Numbered from the stretch's first letter, positions 27,742-37,714 are shown. The stretch is 64,000 nt of DNA from Desulfobacula sp. (GCA_023701135.1 JAMPXP010000001.1:1-64000); one strand, 5' to 3'. Numbers and translations are program-made. The notes: generated by a model not told the origin, from the letters alone.

Positions 27742-30380
27742 GACATGGTCTGATACACCGATTCCAGGGCCGCATCCAGGTGTTCCGGCTTTGTGCCCCC
27801 GGCCTGGGCCATGTCCGGACGGCCGCCGCCGCCGCCGCCCACGATTTTGGCCGCGGCCTTGACAATGTCCCCGGCCTTGTATTTTTTGGTCAGATCTTCG
27901 GTTACAACGGATATCAGCAAGGCCTTCCCATCGGATACAGCCCCTAAAAGAATAACCCCGGAACCAATCTTGGTCTTGAATTTGTCGGCCAGATCCCTGA
28001 GCTGGGAGGGATTTTCAATGTCCACCCGCTTGGCGATCACCTTGACGCCGTTGACCGTCCGGATCTCGTCGGCCAGATTTTCAACGGATTTGGAGGCCAT
28101 TTTTGCTTTCAGGGATTCCAGCTCTTTTTCAAGGGCCCGCTTATCCTTTAACAGGGCGTCCACTTTGGCCGCCACTTCTTCTTTTGAGCCTTTCAAAATA
28201 CCGGCTGTGGTCTCGATGAGGGCTTCTTCCCTGTGGATATGATCCAGGGCAACCTGGCCCGTGGCCGCCTCAATCCTCCGGACGCCGGAGGCAATCCCGC
28301 CCTCGGACAGGATCTTGAACAGGCCAATGTCGCCGGACCGCCCGGCATGGGTTCCCCCGCAGAGTTCACTGGAAAAGCCGCCCTGGGATACGACCCGGAC
28401 CACATCCCCGTATTTTTCTTCAAACAAGGCCGTGGCCCCGGCCCGGACGGCCTCGTCCATGTTCATTTCCGTTGTTGTAACGGCATGATTTTCCCTGATC
28501 CTCAGATTCACTTCGTTTTCAATGGCCAGGAGGTCTTCCCGGGAAATGGCGGCAAAATGGGTAAAATCAAATCTGAGCCGGGTGTCTGTCACCAGGGAGC
28601 CCGATTGTTTGACATGGTCCCCAAGGACCTTTCGCAGGGCGGAATGCAGGATATGGGTGGCGCTGTGGTTGGCGGCAATGGCCTGTCTTTTCTGTGCATC
28701 CACCTTCAGGACAAACAGATCTCCTTTTTTGGCCTCGCCCTTCCGGACCTGGCCCCTGTGGATGATGAGTCCCGAGGGATTTTTGATGGTATCTGAAATT
28801 TGGATGGTACAGTTCCCGTTTTCAAAAATCCCGGAATCCCCGGCCTGGCCCCCGGATTCCGCATAAAAAACCGTTTTTTCCACCACGATCTCTATCTCGT
28901 CTCCGGGTTTGGCCGTCTCGATTTCCCTATCCTCTTGGACCAGGATCAGAACCTTTGATTTTCCCTCCAGGGCGCCATAGCCTTCAAAGGCCGTTTTCAC
29001 CCCTTCCGAGGTCAGGGCCTTATAGGCTTCGCCGATGCCGGCAAATTTTTTCACGGACCTGGACCTGGCCTTCTGCTCTTCCATGGCCAGGTTGAACCCG
29101 TCCATATCCAGGTCAATCTTCATTTCCTTGACATGGTCTCTGATGATATCCACGGGAAAGCCGAAGGTATCATAGAGTTTGAAAATGACGGAACCCGGGA
29201 TCACGGATTTTTGCCCGGGTCCGGCTTTAATGTCCTGAATGGTGGCTTCCAGGAGTTTCATTCCGGTTTCCAGGGTTTCCAGAAATTTTTCTTCTTCATT
29301 TTTCACCACATTCAGGATAAAAGCGGAAGATTCCTTTAATTCGGGATAAGCCTGGTCCATGATGGAAAACACCGTCTGAACCGTCTCATGCATAAAGGGT
29401 TTGACCAGGCCGATGCTCCGGCCATAGCGGATGGCCCGCCGCATGATGCGCCTCAGCACATAGCCCCTGCCCTCATTGGCGGGCAACACCCCGTCACAGA
29501 TGAGAAAGGCCGTGGCCCGGGAATGATCGGCAATGACCTTCATGGCCACTTCAATTTCTTTGGAGGCGTGGCGTTTTTTTCCGGACAGTTCCCCGACCTT
29601 TTCCATGATGGGTACGAACAGGTCCGTATCATAATTGGTGGGTACGCCCTGGAGCACGGAGATGATCCGCTCCAGTCCCAGTCCCGTGTCAATGCTGGGC
29701 TTGGGCAGAGGATTCAGTTGACCCTGCTCGTTGCGTTCAAACTGCATGAAGACCAGGTTCCATAATTCCAGCCACCGGTCGCAGTCGCAGCCCACGGCGC
29801 AGTCCGGTCCGCCGCAGCCGAATTCAGGGCCCCGGTCGATGTGGATCTCGCTGCATGGCCCGCAGGGGCCGGTATCCCCCATGGCCCAGAAATTGTCTTT
29901 TTCCCCCAGCCGGATGATGCGTTCCTCGGGCACCCCTTCCTGGTCCCGCCAGATATTAAAGGCCTCATCGTCTTCATGAAACACCGACACCCAGAGTTTA
30001 TCCTTGTCAAAACCGTATCCGGTGGTCAGAAGATCCCAGGCAAAGCGGATGGCCTTTTCCTTGAAATAATCCCCAAAGGAGAAATTCCCCAGCATTTCAA
30101 AAAAGGTATGATGCCTTGCCGTATACCCGACATTTTCAAGATCATTGTGTTTTCCGCCGGCCCGGACGCATTTCTGGGCCGTCACCGCAGTGGCATAGTC
30201 CCGCTTTTCATCACCGGTGAACACGCGTTTAAACTGGACCATGCCGGCATTCACAAACATGAGGGTCTTGTCGTCCCGGGGCACCAGGGAGGAAGACCGG
30301 ACCGGTTGGTGGCCGTGTTTTTTAAAATAGTCTAGAAAAATTTTTCTGGCATCATTGCCTGTCATGCTGCAGCTCCTCAT
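27738..30380 (-). CDS. alaS: Alanyl-tRNA synthetase
   Basis: SSSLVPRDDKTLMFVNAGMVQFKRVFTG, NHSATHILHSALRKVLGDHVKQ. Confidence 0.98.
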   Translation of the reverse strand: MRSCSMTGNDARKIFLDYFKKHGHQPVRSSSLVPRDDKTLMFVNAGMVQFKRVFTGDEKRDYATAVTAQKCVRAGGKHNDLENVGYTARHHTFFEMLGNFSFGDYFKEKAIRFAWDLLTTGYGFDKDKLWVSVFHEDDEAFNIWRDQEGVPEERIIRLGEKDNFWAMGDTGPCGPCSEIHIDRGPEFGCGGPDCAVGCDCDRWLELWNLVFMQFERNEQGQLNPLPKPSIDTGLGLERIISVLQGVPTNYDTDLFVPIMEKVGELSGKKRHASKEIEVAMKVIADHSRATAFLICDGVLPANEGRGYVLRRIMRRAIRYGRSIGLVKPFMHETVQTVFSIMDQAYPELKESSAFILNVVKNEEEKFLETLETGMKLLEATIQDIKAGPGQKSVIPGSVIFKLYDTFGFPVDIIRDHVKEMKIDLDMDGFNLAMEEQKARSRSVKKFAGIGEAYKALTSEGVKTAFEGYGALEGKSKVLILVQEDREIETAKPGDEIEIVVEKTVFYAESGGQAGDSGIFENGNCTIQISDTIKNPSGLIIHRGQVRKGEAKKGDLFVLKVDAQKRQAIAANHSATHILHSALRKVLGDHVKQSGSLVTDTRLRFDFTHFAAISREDLLAIENEVNLRIRENHAVTTTEMNMDEAVRAGATALFEEKYGDVVRVVSQGGFSSELCGGTHAGRSGDIGLFKILSEGGIASGVRRIEAATGQVALDHIHREEALIETTAGILKGSKEEVAAKVDALLKDKRALEKELESLKAKMASKSVENLADEIRTVNGVKVIAKRVDIENPSQLRDLADKFKTKIGSGVILLGAVSDGKALLISVVTEDLTKKYKAGDIVKAAAKIVGGGGGGRPDMAQAGGTKPEHLDAALESVYQTMS

Positions 30381-30391
30381 TCACTGATCCG

Positions 30392-31426
30392 TTATGCCTT
30401 GGTCTCGCCGTTTTTGCCTTTTTTAGCAGGGGTCGCCATGCCGAGTTTTTCGCGGACCCCGGTTTCGATTTTTTCAAAGATATCCGGGTTGTCCACAAGG
30501 AACACCTTGACGTTTTCCCGGCCCTGGCCGATGCGCTCTCCGCCGAAGGAATACCAGGACCCGCTCTTGTCGATAAGGGAAAGATCCACCCCCATATCCA
30601 GAAGATCCCCGGTTCTGGATATGCCTTCCCCGTACATGAGGTCGAATTCCACATCCTTGAAGGGGGGAGCCAGTTTGTTTTTCACCACCTTGACCTTGGT
30701 CCGGTTGCCCACAATATTCTCCCCTTCCTTGATGGGAGCGGCCCGGCGGATTTCCAGCCGCATGGAGGCGTAAAATTTCAGGGCATTACCGCCGGTGGTG
30801 GTTTCCGGGTTTCCATAGACCACCCCGATTTTCATCCGGATCTGGTTGATAAAAATGATGGTGGTGCTGGTTTTGCCGATGGTGGCCGTGAGTTTCCGCA
30901 GGGCCTGGGACATGAGCCTGGCCTGGAGTCCCATATGGGAATCCCCCATCTCCCCTTCGATCTCGGACCTGGGAACCAGGGCGGCCACGGAATCCACCAC
31001 CATGATATCAATGCCGCCGCTGCGGACCAGCATGTCGGCGATTTCCAGGGCCTGCTCCCCGGTGTCGGGCTGGGAAATCAGGAGTTCGTCGCAATCCACG
31101 CCCAGGCGTTTGGCATAGGCCACATCCAGGGCATGCTCGGCATCGATAAAGGCGGCGATACCGCCGTTTCTCTGGGCTTCGGCCACGGCGTGGAGGGCCA
31201 GGGTCGTCTTTCCAGAGGATTCAGGGCCATAAATTTCAATGACCCGGCCCCGGGGATATCCGCCCACACCCAGGGCCTTATCCAGGGCCAGGGACCCGGT
31301 CCGGATCACGGGAACGGCTTCGATGGGCCGGCCCCCCAGTTTCATGATGGACCCCTTGCCGAACTGTCTTTCAATCTGGTTCATGGCGGTTTGGACCGCC
31401 TTGTCCTTTTCCGAATTCTTTTCCAT
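30392..31426 (-). CDS. recA: Recombinase RecA
   Basis: [44 protein letters not shown]. Confidence 0.99.
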   Translation of the reverse strand: MEKNSEKDKAVQTAMNQIERQFGKGSIMKLGGRPIEAVPVIRTGSLALDKALGVGGYPRGRVIEIYGPESSGKTTLALHAVAEAQRNGGIAAFIDAEHALDVAYAKRLGVDCDELLISQPDTGEQALEIADMLVRSGGIDIMVVDSVAALVPRSEIEGEMGDSHMGLQARLMSQALRKLTATIGKTSTTIIFINQIRMKIGVVYGNPETTTGGNALKFYASMRLEIRRAAPIKEGENIVGNRTKVKVVKNKLAPPFKDVEFDLMYGEGISRTGDLLDMGVDLSLIDKSGSWYSFGGERIGQGRENVKVFLVDNPDIFEKIETGVREKLGMATPAKKGKNGETKA

Positions 31427-31437
31427 CCTTTTTTCTC

Positions 31438-31902
31438 CTAAAATAGCCCTGCTGAATATATGATTTTTAAAACAACCGCCGTCAACACCCCGGCCATGGC
31501 ATCATCCAGGACAATGCCGGCCCCGCCGGAAAACTGCCGCTCAAAATATCTGACCGGCCCGGGTTTCATAATATCAAAAAATCGGAACACCAAAAACCCG
31601 GCCACCAGGGTGGACGCCTGGACCGGCACCAGGGAAAGGGCCAGCACATAGCCTGCCATCTCATCAATCACAATGCAGCCCGGGTCTTTTTCACCCAGTA
31701 TCCCGGCGGCCTTGTCCGCCAGAAAAACCGCCCCCAGGACAAACCCCATCCCGTAAACCAGATGCCAGGACAGGGGCAGGATATGAAACACAAGGGCAAA
31801 GGGGACCCCGGCCAGGGTGCCGAAGGTTCCGGGAAGCAGCGGCGCCTTACCGGAATAAAAACCCGTGGCCAAAAACAAAATCATTTTCCGGTATCCTGTC
31901 AT
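31438..31902 (-). CDS. pgpA: Phosphatidylglycerophosphatase A
   Basis: [57 protein letters not shown]. Confidence 0.93.
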   Translation of the reverse strand: MTGYRKMILFLATGFYSGKAPLLPGTFGTLAGVPFALVFHILPLSWHLVYGMGFVLGAVFLADKAAGILGEKDPGCIVIDEMAGYVLALSLVPVQASTLVAGFLVFRFFDIMKPGPVRYFERQFSGGAGIVLDDAMAGVLTAVVLKIIYSAGLF

Positions 31903-31907
31903 TGAGC

Positions 31908-33110
31908 CTATCTATCTTCTGTATCCTTCCCTGTCAAGTTGATATCCACAAGGACCCGGTTGAAAACCTCTTGCAGGGGAAGACGGTTTTCCAGGGCCGC
32001 TTTTTTTACGGCTTCATATTCGGGTACAAATCGCACCCGATGGTCCGGCCCCGTTATTTTTTTGGCCTGGATTATTCCCAGGGAAGTGCGGATCTCTGCC
32101 GGTTCCCGCAACAGAAAAAAGCGGTCCCATTCCCGGACCCGGACCCCGATGGAAGAGGTCTCGGTAAGAATAAGACGGATCAGGGCGTCAAGATACTCTT
32201 TTCGGCAAAGGACTTCCACCTGGACTCCGGGCCGGTTTTTTTTCATCTGGACCGGGGTGAAACACACATCCAGGGCCTGGTTCTCCAGGAGAAGATCCAT
32301 GAGGTGGCCCGAGATCTCGGGGCTCATATCATCAATATTGGTCTTGATGACCTGGACGGTTTCCTTTTGAATGCCGGAAGTGTCTGCCGCTTCGGTTTTT
32401 TCACCCAGGATGATCCTCAGAAGATTGGGCAGGGAGGACCCGGTTTCTCTTTTACCGGCCCCATAGCCGGTCTTTTGTATTTTCATTTCGGGCATGGGAC
32501 CGAAAGCGGCGGCAAGGGTGGTGATGAGGGCGGCTCCCGTGGGGGTGACAATCTCGGTCCGGGCATCGGAGGCTTTCACCGGGGTGTCTTTCAATATGGA
32601 GAGCACCGCCGGAACCGGAACGGGCAGAATCCCGTGGGCGCACTGGACCACCCCGGACCCCAGGGGGACGGCGGAGGCATAGACCCTGTCAATGCCGAGA
32701 TAATCCACGGCAAGAAAGGTCCCGACAATATCCACCAGGGAATCGATTCCCCCGATTTCATGGAAATGGATGGTGTCCATGTCATGGCCGTGGATGCCGG
32801 ATTCGGCCGCTGCAATTTTTTGGAAGGCTTGAAGACAGTTGGCTTTCACCTTTTCCGGCAGGTCCGCCTTTTCGATGATGGCCCGGATATCCTTATAATT
32901 CCGCGATATCCCCCTGCCCTCCCGGGTTTCAACCGTAAGGTTCACGGCCCTGAGATGGTGCCGGAAAACCGTGTCGGTCTTGAGTTCAAACCCGGTCAGC
33001 ACCGGGGATAATTTTTCCGTGAGCCAGTCCACGGGTACGCCCAGATCCACCAGGGCTCCCAGCATCATATCCCCGCTGATGCCGGAAAACATGTCCACAT
33101 AGGCGATCAT
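31908..33110 (-). CDS. larC: LarC-like nickel insertion protein (DUF111 family)
   Basis: YVDMFSGISGDMMLGALVDLGVP, HFHEIGGIDSLVDIVG, NIDDMSPEISGHLMD. Confidence 0.9.
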   Translation of the reverse strand: MIAYVDMFSGISGDMMLGALVDLGVPVDWLTEKLSPVLTGFELKTDTVFRHHLRAVNLTVETREGRGISRNYKDIRAIIEKADLPEKVKANCLQAFQKIAAAESGIHGHDMDTIHFHEIGGIDSLVDIVGTFLAVDYLGIDRVYASAVPLGSGVVQCAHGILPVPVPAVLSILKDTPVKASDARTEIVTPTGAALITTLAAAFGPMPEMKIQKTGYGAGKRETGSSLPNLLRIILGEKTEAADTSGIQKETVQVIKTNIDDMSPEISGHLMDLLLENQALDVCFTPVQMKKNRPGVQVEVLCRKEYLDALIRLILTETSSIGVRVREWDRFFLLREPAEIRTSLGIIQAKKITGPDHRVRFVPEYEAVKKAALENRLPLQEVFNRVLVDINLTGKDTEDR

Positions 33111-34250
33111 CTATATGGCCCCTCCGGCGGCATGCACCTTCAGGATTTCCAGGATCAACCGGGCGGAATTTTCCATGTCCGAAAGCCGGATGGATTCGTT
33201 CAGGGTATGGACATCGGTCATGCCGGTGCCCAGGACCCCGGCCATGATGCCCCTGCTGAAAAAAATATTGGCGTCGGCCCCGCCGCCGATGGTTTTGCTG
33301 GCCATGGGAATGCCCAGATTTGAGGCCGCTTTCCGGGCCAGCCGGATGACCTCGTGGTCTTCGGGAATATGGGTGAGGGGAAAATCGTCATCCACCAGGA
33401 TTTCCACCCGTGGCGTGACCTCGCTGGTTTTAAATTCAAGGGCCGCATCCTCAAAGGCCCGGATCATGGTCCGGGTGACGGATTTTAATTTTTCAATATC
33501 ATGGCTCCGGGCCTCCCCGTGGATCTCCACAAACTCGGGAACGATATTGGTGGCCACCCCGCCCTTGATGGTGCCGATATTACAGGTAGTTTCCGCATCC
33601 AGCCGGCCAAGCTGCAATTTTGAAATGGCCCTGGCGGCAATCAGGATAGCATTTACGCCCTTTTCCGGGGCTGCCCCGGCATGGGCTGCCTTCCCGTGAA
33701 TCCTGACCCGGATCTTGTTGGCCGCCGGGGCCCGGGTCACAATGCCTTCCGTATCGGTGGAATCCAGGATGTACCCGAATTTGGAGTCCATGAGACTGTA
33801 ATCAAAATGCTTGGCCCCCAGGAGACCGATTTCCTCACAGACCGTGAAGATGATCTCAACGGGCGGATAATCGATTTTATTCTCCAGGACGGTCTCCATG
33901 ACCTCAAGGATAATGGCCAGGGCGGATTTGTCGTCGGAACCCAAGATGGTGGTCCCGTCACTCCTGAACACCCCGTTTTCAAATTGTACCTTTATGCCCT
34001 CGCCCGGCCCCACCGTGTCCATGTGCCCCGATAAAAACAGGGGAGGCGCATTCACGGTTCCCTTGAATTTCGCCACCAGGTTGGAGCAGTTCCCCCCCAC
34101 CTTTTCCTTGGCCGAGTCATAGCAGACCCGAGCCCCCATGGCGGTTAATATTTTTTCAATCTCCAGGGCCACATCCCGTTCCCGCCGGGAAAGGGAATCG
34201 ATTTCGCACAGGGTGGTGAATCTCTGGGCCAGTCTCTGTGAATTGATCAT
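33111..34250 (-). CDS. M20 family metallopeptidase (PepT-like)
   Basis: LFLSGHMDTVGPG, LGSDDKSALAIILE, TVCEEIGLLGAKHFD. Confidence 0.88.
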   Translation of the reverse strand: MINSQRLAQRFTTLCEIDSLSRRERDVALEIEKILTAMGARVCYDSAKEKVGGNCSNLVAKFKGTVNAPPLFLSGHMDTVGPGEGIKVQFENGVFRSDGTTILGSDDKSALAIILEVMETVLENKIDYPPVEIIFTVCEEIGLLGAKHFDYSLMDSKFGYILDSTDTEGIVTRAPAANKIRVRIHGKAAHAGAAPEKGVNAILIAARAISKLQLGRLDAETTCNIGTIKGGVATNIVPEFVEIHGEARSHDIEKLKSVTRTMIRAFEDAALEFKTSEVTPRVEILVDDDFPLTHIPEDHEVIRLARKAASNLGIPMASKTIGGGADANIFFSRGIMAGVLGTGMTDVHTLNESIRLSDMENSARLILEILKVHAAGGAI

Positions 34251-34423
34251 TGCATATCCTTACGTAAATATTCTTATGGTTTCGCAACCAAAGTCTTTGT
34301 ACAAACCAAAGCGCTATTTATACTAAATTTTATTTTTTTATTCCATACCTAATTCGAAGAAATGCGGGTATTGCGGGGTTTTGATATTGCTAAAGCCAGG
34401 CTTGTATTATTTTTCAGATCTTT

Positions 34424-34720
34424 TCAAACGGCAAATTCGATAGTGTTATAATTATCCAAATCGATTTCTTTTCTTGCTTTCCAAAGATCATAATTATCCT
34501 GCATAAGCAACCAGCTCTCCGGTGATCTGCCTAATACAATGGATAGCTTTAAGGCCATTGCCGGTGATACATCAGTTTTCCCATTGATCAATCGGCTTAT
34601 CAACCCCGAGCTGACCTTTAATTTGCGGGCTAATTCATTTGAGCTGATATTATTTGGTTCCAAGTAAACTCTTTTTATAAACACCCCCGGATGAATAGGA
34701 TTGTGCTGTTGGATTTCCAT
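34424..34720 (-). CDS. higA: HigA family addiction-module antitoxin (XRE type)
   Basis: NPIHPGVFIKRVYLEPNNISSNELARKLKVSSGLISRLINGKTDVSPAMALKLSIVLGRSPESWLLMQDNYDLW. Confidence 0.9.
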   Translation of the reverse strand: MEIQQHNPIHPGVFIKRVYLEPNNISSNELARKLKVSSGLISRLINGKTDVSPAMALKLSIVLGRSPESWLLMQDNYDLWKARKEIDLDNYNTIEFAV

Positions 34721-34740
34721 TTTATCCCCCCCTCTTTTTT

Positions 34741-34830
34741 TTAATGATAATCTTCGTAATTGACCACATATGCGTGACCATCTTTAAACTCAAAAACAAC
34801 CCTCCCGTTATGCTTAAAACTTTTAATCAT
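34741..34830 (-). pseudogene. higB: HigB toxin with internal deletion; 29-aa remnant MIKSFKHNGRVVFEFKDGHAYVVNYEDYH
   Basis: Start (MIKSFKH) and end (FEFKDG.AYVVNYEDYH) of HigB joined in frame; central catalytic part missing; sits 20 nt before higA. Confidence 0.8.
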
Positions 34831-34854
34831 GGCATCATTTTACAAAGGTATTTA

Positions 34855-34868
34855 CTGTTATGCAACAG
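34855..34868. promoter_or_regulatory. Inverted repeat CTGTT-ATGC-AACAG, candidate HigA operator
   Basis: Immediately upstream of the higB remnant. Confidence 0.4.
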
Positions 34869-34941
34869 CAAGTAATAATTTCCTGGTGGTTGCAAATTTT
34901 TGAAAATTTTCTTGTCTGCAAGGGCTTGGAATTCTAAAAAA

Positions 34942-34955
34942 TTGATATAGATCAA
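34942..34955. promoter_or_regulatory. Perfect FNR/HcpR-type palindrome TTGAT-ATAG-ATCAA
   Basis: Exact match to CRP/FNR-family TTGATnnnnATCAA, 88 nt upstream of the hcp start. Confidence 0.65.
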
Positions 34956-35043
34956 GGAGGTTTGCCTTTTTATCCGGCATAGTCACCCCAAATGGCGTAC
35001 CACATTGTGTCTTACAAATTTTCAATTGCAAAGGGGAAAGACA

Positions 35044-36807
35044 ATGAAAAAAAAGAGCGTATCCAGAAGAAGTTTTATCAAAAAGAGTACGGTGGGAATT
35101 GCTGCATCAGCATTCCTTCCTTCTTTTTTATCTTCAAGCAGACTTTTTGCTGCAACGGAGACAAATCAAAATGAAATGTTCTGCTACCAGTGTGAACAGA
35201 CCATGGGCGGCACAGGATGCACCCAAACCGGTGTGTGCGGAAAAACCCCTGATGTTGCAGCGCTCCAGGACCTTTTGATCCATACGCTGAAAGGACTCTC
35301 CATTGCCGCTGCTGCCGGCCGGAAGGTGAATATCAGTGACGCTGAAACCAACCGGTTTACCTGCATGGCCATGTTTTCAACGCTGACCAATGTAGAATTC
35401 GACCCCTACCGGTTTGAAGACCTTCTCAAGGAATCCGTCGCATTGAGAGACAAGATGATCAAGCGGGTTAAAGATGCAGGCGGTACTATTTCATCAAACA
35501 GCGATACGCTGACGCTGAAACTCAAACCCTCCGTGGACGGCATGGTCAAACAAGGCAAACAATACGGTCTGATGGCAGATCCGGATATGGACCCGGATTT
35601 AAGATCCCTTCAACACATGCTTCTTTTCGGCATCAAGGGGATGGCCGCCTATACCGATCATGCAGCAGAGCATGGCCAGGAAGATGAAGGCAATTACGAA
35701 TTTGTTCACCGGGGGCTTGCCGCTCTGGAAGATAAAACCCTGGATGCAAACGCATATCTCGGCCTGGTCCTTGAATGTGGTGAGAAGAACCTGCGGGCCA
35801 TGGAGCTATTGAGTCTTGGAAATAGCGGGGCATATGGTGACCCCGTCCCCACAAAGGTTCCCCTTGGCGTCAAAAAAGGAAAAGCAATTCTGGTTTCAGG
35901 TCATGATTTTATCGATCTTGAGGCGGTTCTAAAGGCCAGTGCAGGCAAAGGCATCTATGTCTACACCCATGGCGAAATGCTGCCGGCCCATGGCTATCCG
36001 AAACTAAAAGAACGTTTTCCCCATTTTTACGGCCATTACGGCACTGCCTGGCAAAACCAGAAAAAAGAATTTACCGATTTTCCGGGCGCCATCCTCATGA
36101 CCTCCAATTGTATCCAGAAACCCAAACAAGAGTATAAGAAAAATATCTTTACCTCGGGTACGGTTGGGATGCCGGGTCTGACGCATTTGAACAAAAACAA
36201 TCTTGGACCGCTGATTGACAGGGCCCTTGAACTGCCCGGTTATACAGAAGACAAACAGGATATGGAAATTCTGGTGGGTTTTGGACACAAAGCCGTTCTT
36301 GGCGTGGCCGACAAAATCGTTGCCGGTGTAAAAGACGGTTCCATCGGTCATTTCTTCCTGGTTGGGGGCTGTGACGGTGTAAAAAAATCCAGAAATTATT
36401 ATACTGAATTTGTTGAGAAAACACCGGATAACAGTATTATCCTCACCCTGGCCTGTGGTAAATACAAGTTTTTCAAACATCAGTTGGGAGACATTAACGG
36501 CATCCCGAGGCTTTTGGATGTGGGTCAGTGCAATGACGCCCATTCCGCCGTGCAGATCGCCGTGGCCCTGACCAAGGCCTTTGATACGGATGTCAATGGA
36601 CTGCCCCTGTCTTTTATCATCTCCTGGTATGAACAAAAGGCCGTTGCCATTCTTTACAGCCTGCTGAAACTGGGCATCAAGGACATCCACCTGGGACCTT
36701 CCCTGCCTGCTTTTGTTACGCCCAATATTCTCAATATCCTGGTGAAAAACTATAATCTGACCCCCATTGGAACTCCGGACGGGGATTTGAAAAAAATTCT
36801 GGGATAG
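35044..36807 (+). CDS. hcp: Hybrid-cluster protein / hydroxylamine reductase with Tat signal peptide
   Basis: FCYQCEQTMGGTGCTQTGVCGKTPDVAALQDLL (Cx2Cx8Cx5C); N-terminus MKKKSVSRRSFIKKSTVGIAASAFLPSFLSSSRLFAA. Confidence 0.95.
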   Translation: MKKKSVSRRSFIKKSTVGIAASAFLPSFLSSSRLFAATETNQNEMFCYQCEQTMGGTGCTQTGVCGKTPDVAALQDLLIHTLKGLSIAAAAGRKVNISDAETNRFTCMAMFSTLTNVEFDPYRFEDLLKESVALRDKMIKRVKDAGGTISSNSDTLTLKLKPSVDGMVKQGKQYGLMADPDMDPDLRSLQHMLLFGIKGMAAYTDHAAEHGQEDEGNYEFVHRGLAALEDKTLDANAYLGLVLECGEKNLRAMELLSLGNSGAYGDPVPTKVPLGVKKGKAILVSGHDFIDLEAVLKASAGKGIYVYTHGEMLPAHGYPKLKERFPHFYGHYGTAWQNQKKEFTDFPGAILMTSNCIQKPKQEYKKNIFTSGTVGMPGLTHLNKNNLGPLIDRALELPGYTEDKQDMEILVGFGHKAVLGVADKIVAGVKDGSIGHFFLVGGCDGVKKSRNYYTEFVEKTPDNSIILTLACGKYKFFKHQLGDINGIPRLLDVGQCNDAHSAVQIAVALTKAFDTDVNGLPLSFIISWYEQKAVAILYSLLKLGIKDIHLGPSLPAFVTPNILNILVKNYNLTPIGTPDGDLKKILG

Positions 36808-36839
36808 ATTCAAGCCTGAATAAAATCAATCCAACGAGG

Positions 36840-36877
36840 ACCATGGCGATTTTTATTTAAAAATCGCCATGGTTTTT
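36840..36877 (+). terminator. Rho-independent terminator after hcp
   Basis: ACCATGGCGATTTTT-ATTT-AAAAATCGCCATGGT followed by TTTT. Confidence 0.9.
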
Positions 36878-36985
36878 GGCGTTAGGGAAAATCCTTCAGG
36901 ATTTACAAATGCCTGGGTGTCTGATAATCTCTGCGGATTATGAAGCGCATGAATCATGAGGAAACATTTGCTAATTTAATCCTTA

Positions 36986-37657
36986 ATGAGGTTAGCCTTG
37001 AATAAAAAAGAACTGATGAATGAATTAGAAAAACTTCGCAACAGTGAAAAACTTTATAAAAGCTTGATAGATGAATCCACAGACCCTATTTTCTCATTTT
37101 ATAGGGATGGAACCTATCGATATGTAAACAATGCGTTTGCCCTGGGTGTTGGCAAGAAAGCAGATGAAATCATTCATCGTAAAATCTGGGATGTGTTTGA
37201 AAAGGATGAAGCAGATAAAAGATTTGCCATTGTAAAAAAAGTATTTGCTGACGGAAAAATCCAGGAAATTGAAGTTCGAGTGCCTTTGCCTTCAGGAGAC
37301 ACCTACTATCTGACAACGGTCAAACCTATTTTCAACGATCGTGAAGTTGAAACGGTTATTTGTATTTCAAAAAATATTACCAACCGGAAATTGGCGGAAA
37401 TTGAATTAAAAAAAGAACACGACAAACTATCACAGGCCCTGAAAGAAATTAAGACGCTTTCAGGGCTACTGCCAATTTGCTCTTCGTGTAAAAAAATTCG
37501 TGATGATAAAGGGTATTGGAATCAAATAGAATCATACATAAGCCAGAACTCTGAGGCAAATTTCAGCCACGGAATTTGCCCGGAATGTTCGGATAAAATC
37601 TATGGTGATAAGGATTGGTACATAAAAATGAAGGGGAAAAAGAAAGATGCCGAATGA
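36986..37657 (+). CDS. PAS domain protein with C-terminal two-CxxC (zinc-ribbon-like) module
   Basis: PAS (DESTDPIFSFYRDGTYRYVNNAFA), then LPICSSCKKIRDDKGYWNQIESYI...HGICPECSDKIYGD. Confidence 0.8.
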   Translation: MRLALNKKELMNELEKLRNSEKLYKSLIDESTDPIFSFYRDGTYRYVNNAFALGVGKKADEIIHRKIWDVFEKDEADKRFAIVKKVFADGKIQEIEVRVPLPSGDTYYLTTVKPIFNDREVETVICISKNITNRKLAEIELKKEHDKLSQALKEIKTLSGLLPICSSCKKIRDDKGYWNQIESYISQNSEANFSHGICPECSDKIYGDKDWYIKMKGKKKDAE

Positions 37658-37714
37658 AGATGTGAAGATGATGTCTTTCGATACCCTTCATAAATTAAGA
37701 TCCACCGTTGTCCG

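Noticed and set aside
31902-33011. Plus-strand ORF (369 aa) opposite larC
   Set aside because: Reverse-frame artefact; LarC motifs on the minus strand are unambiguous.
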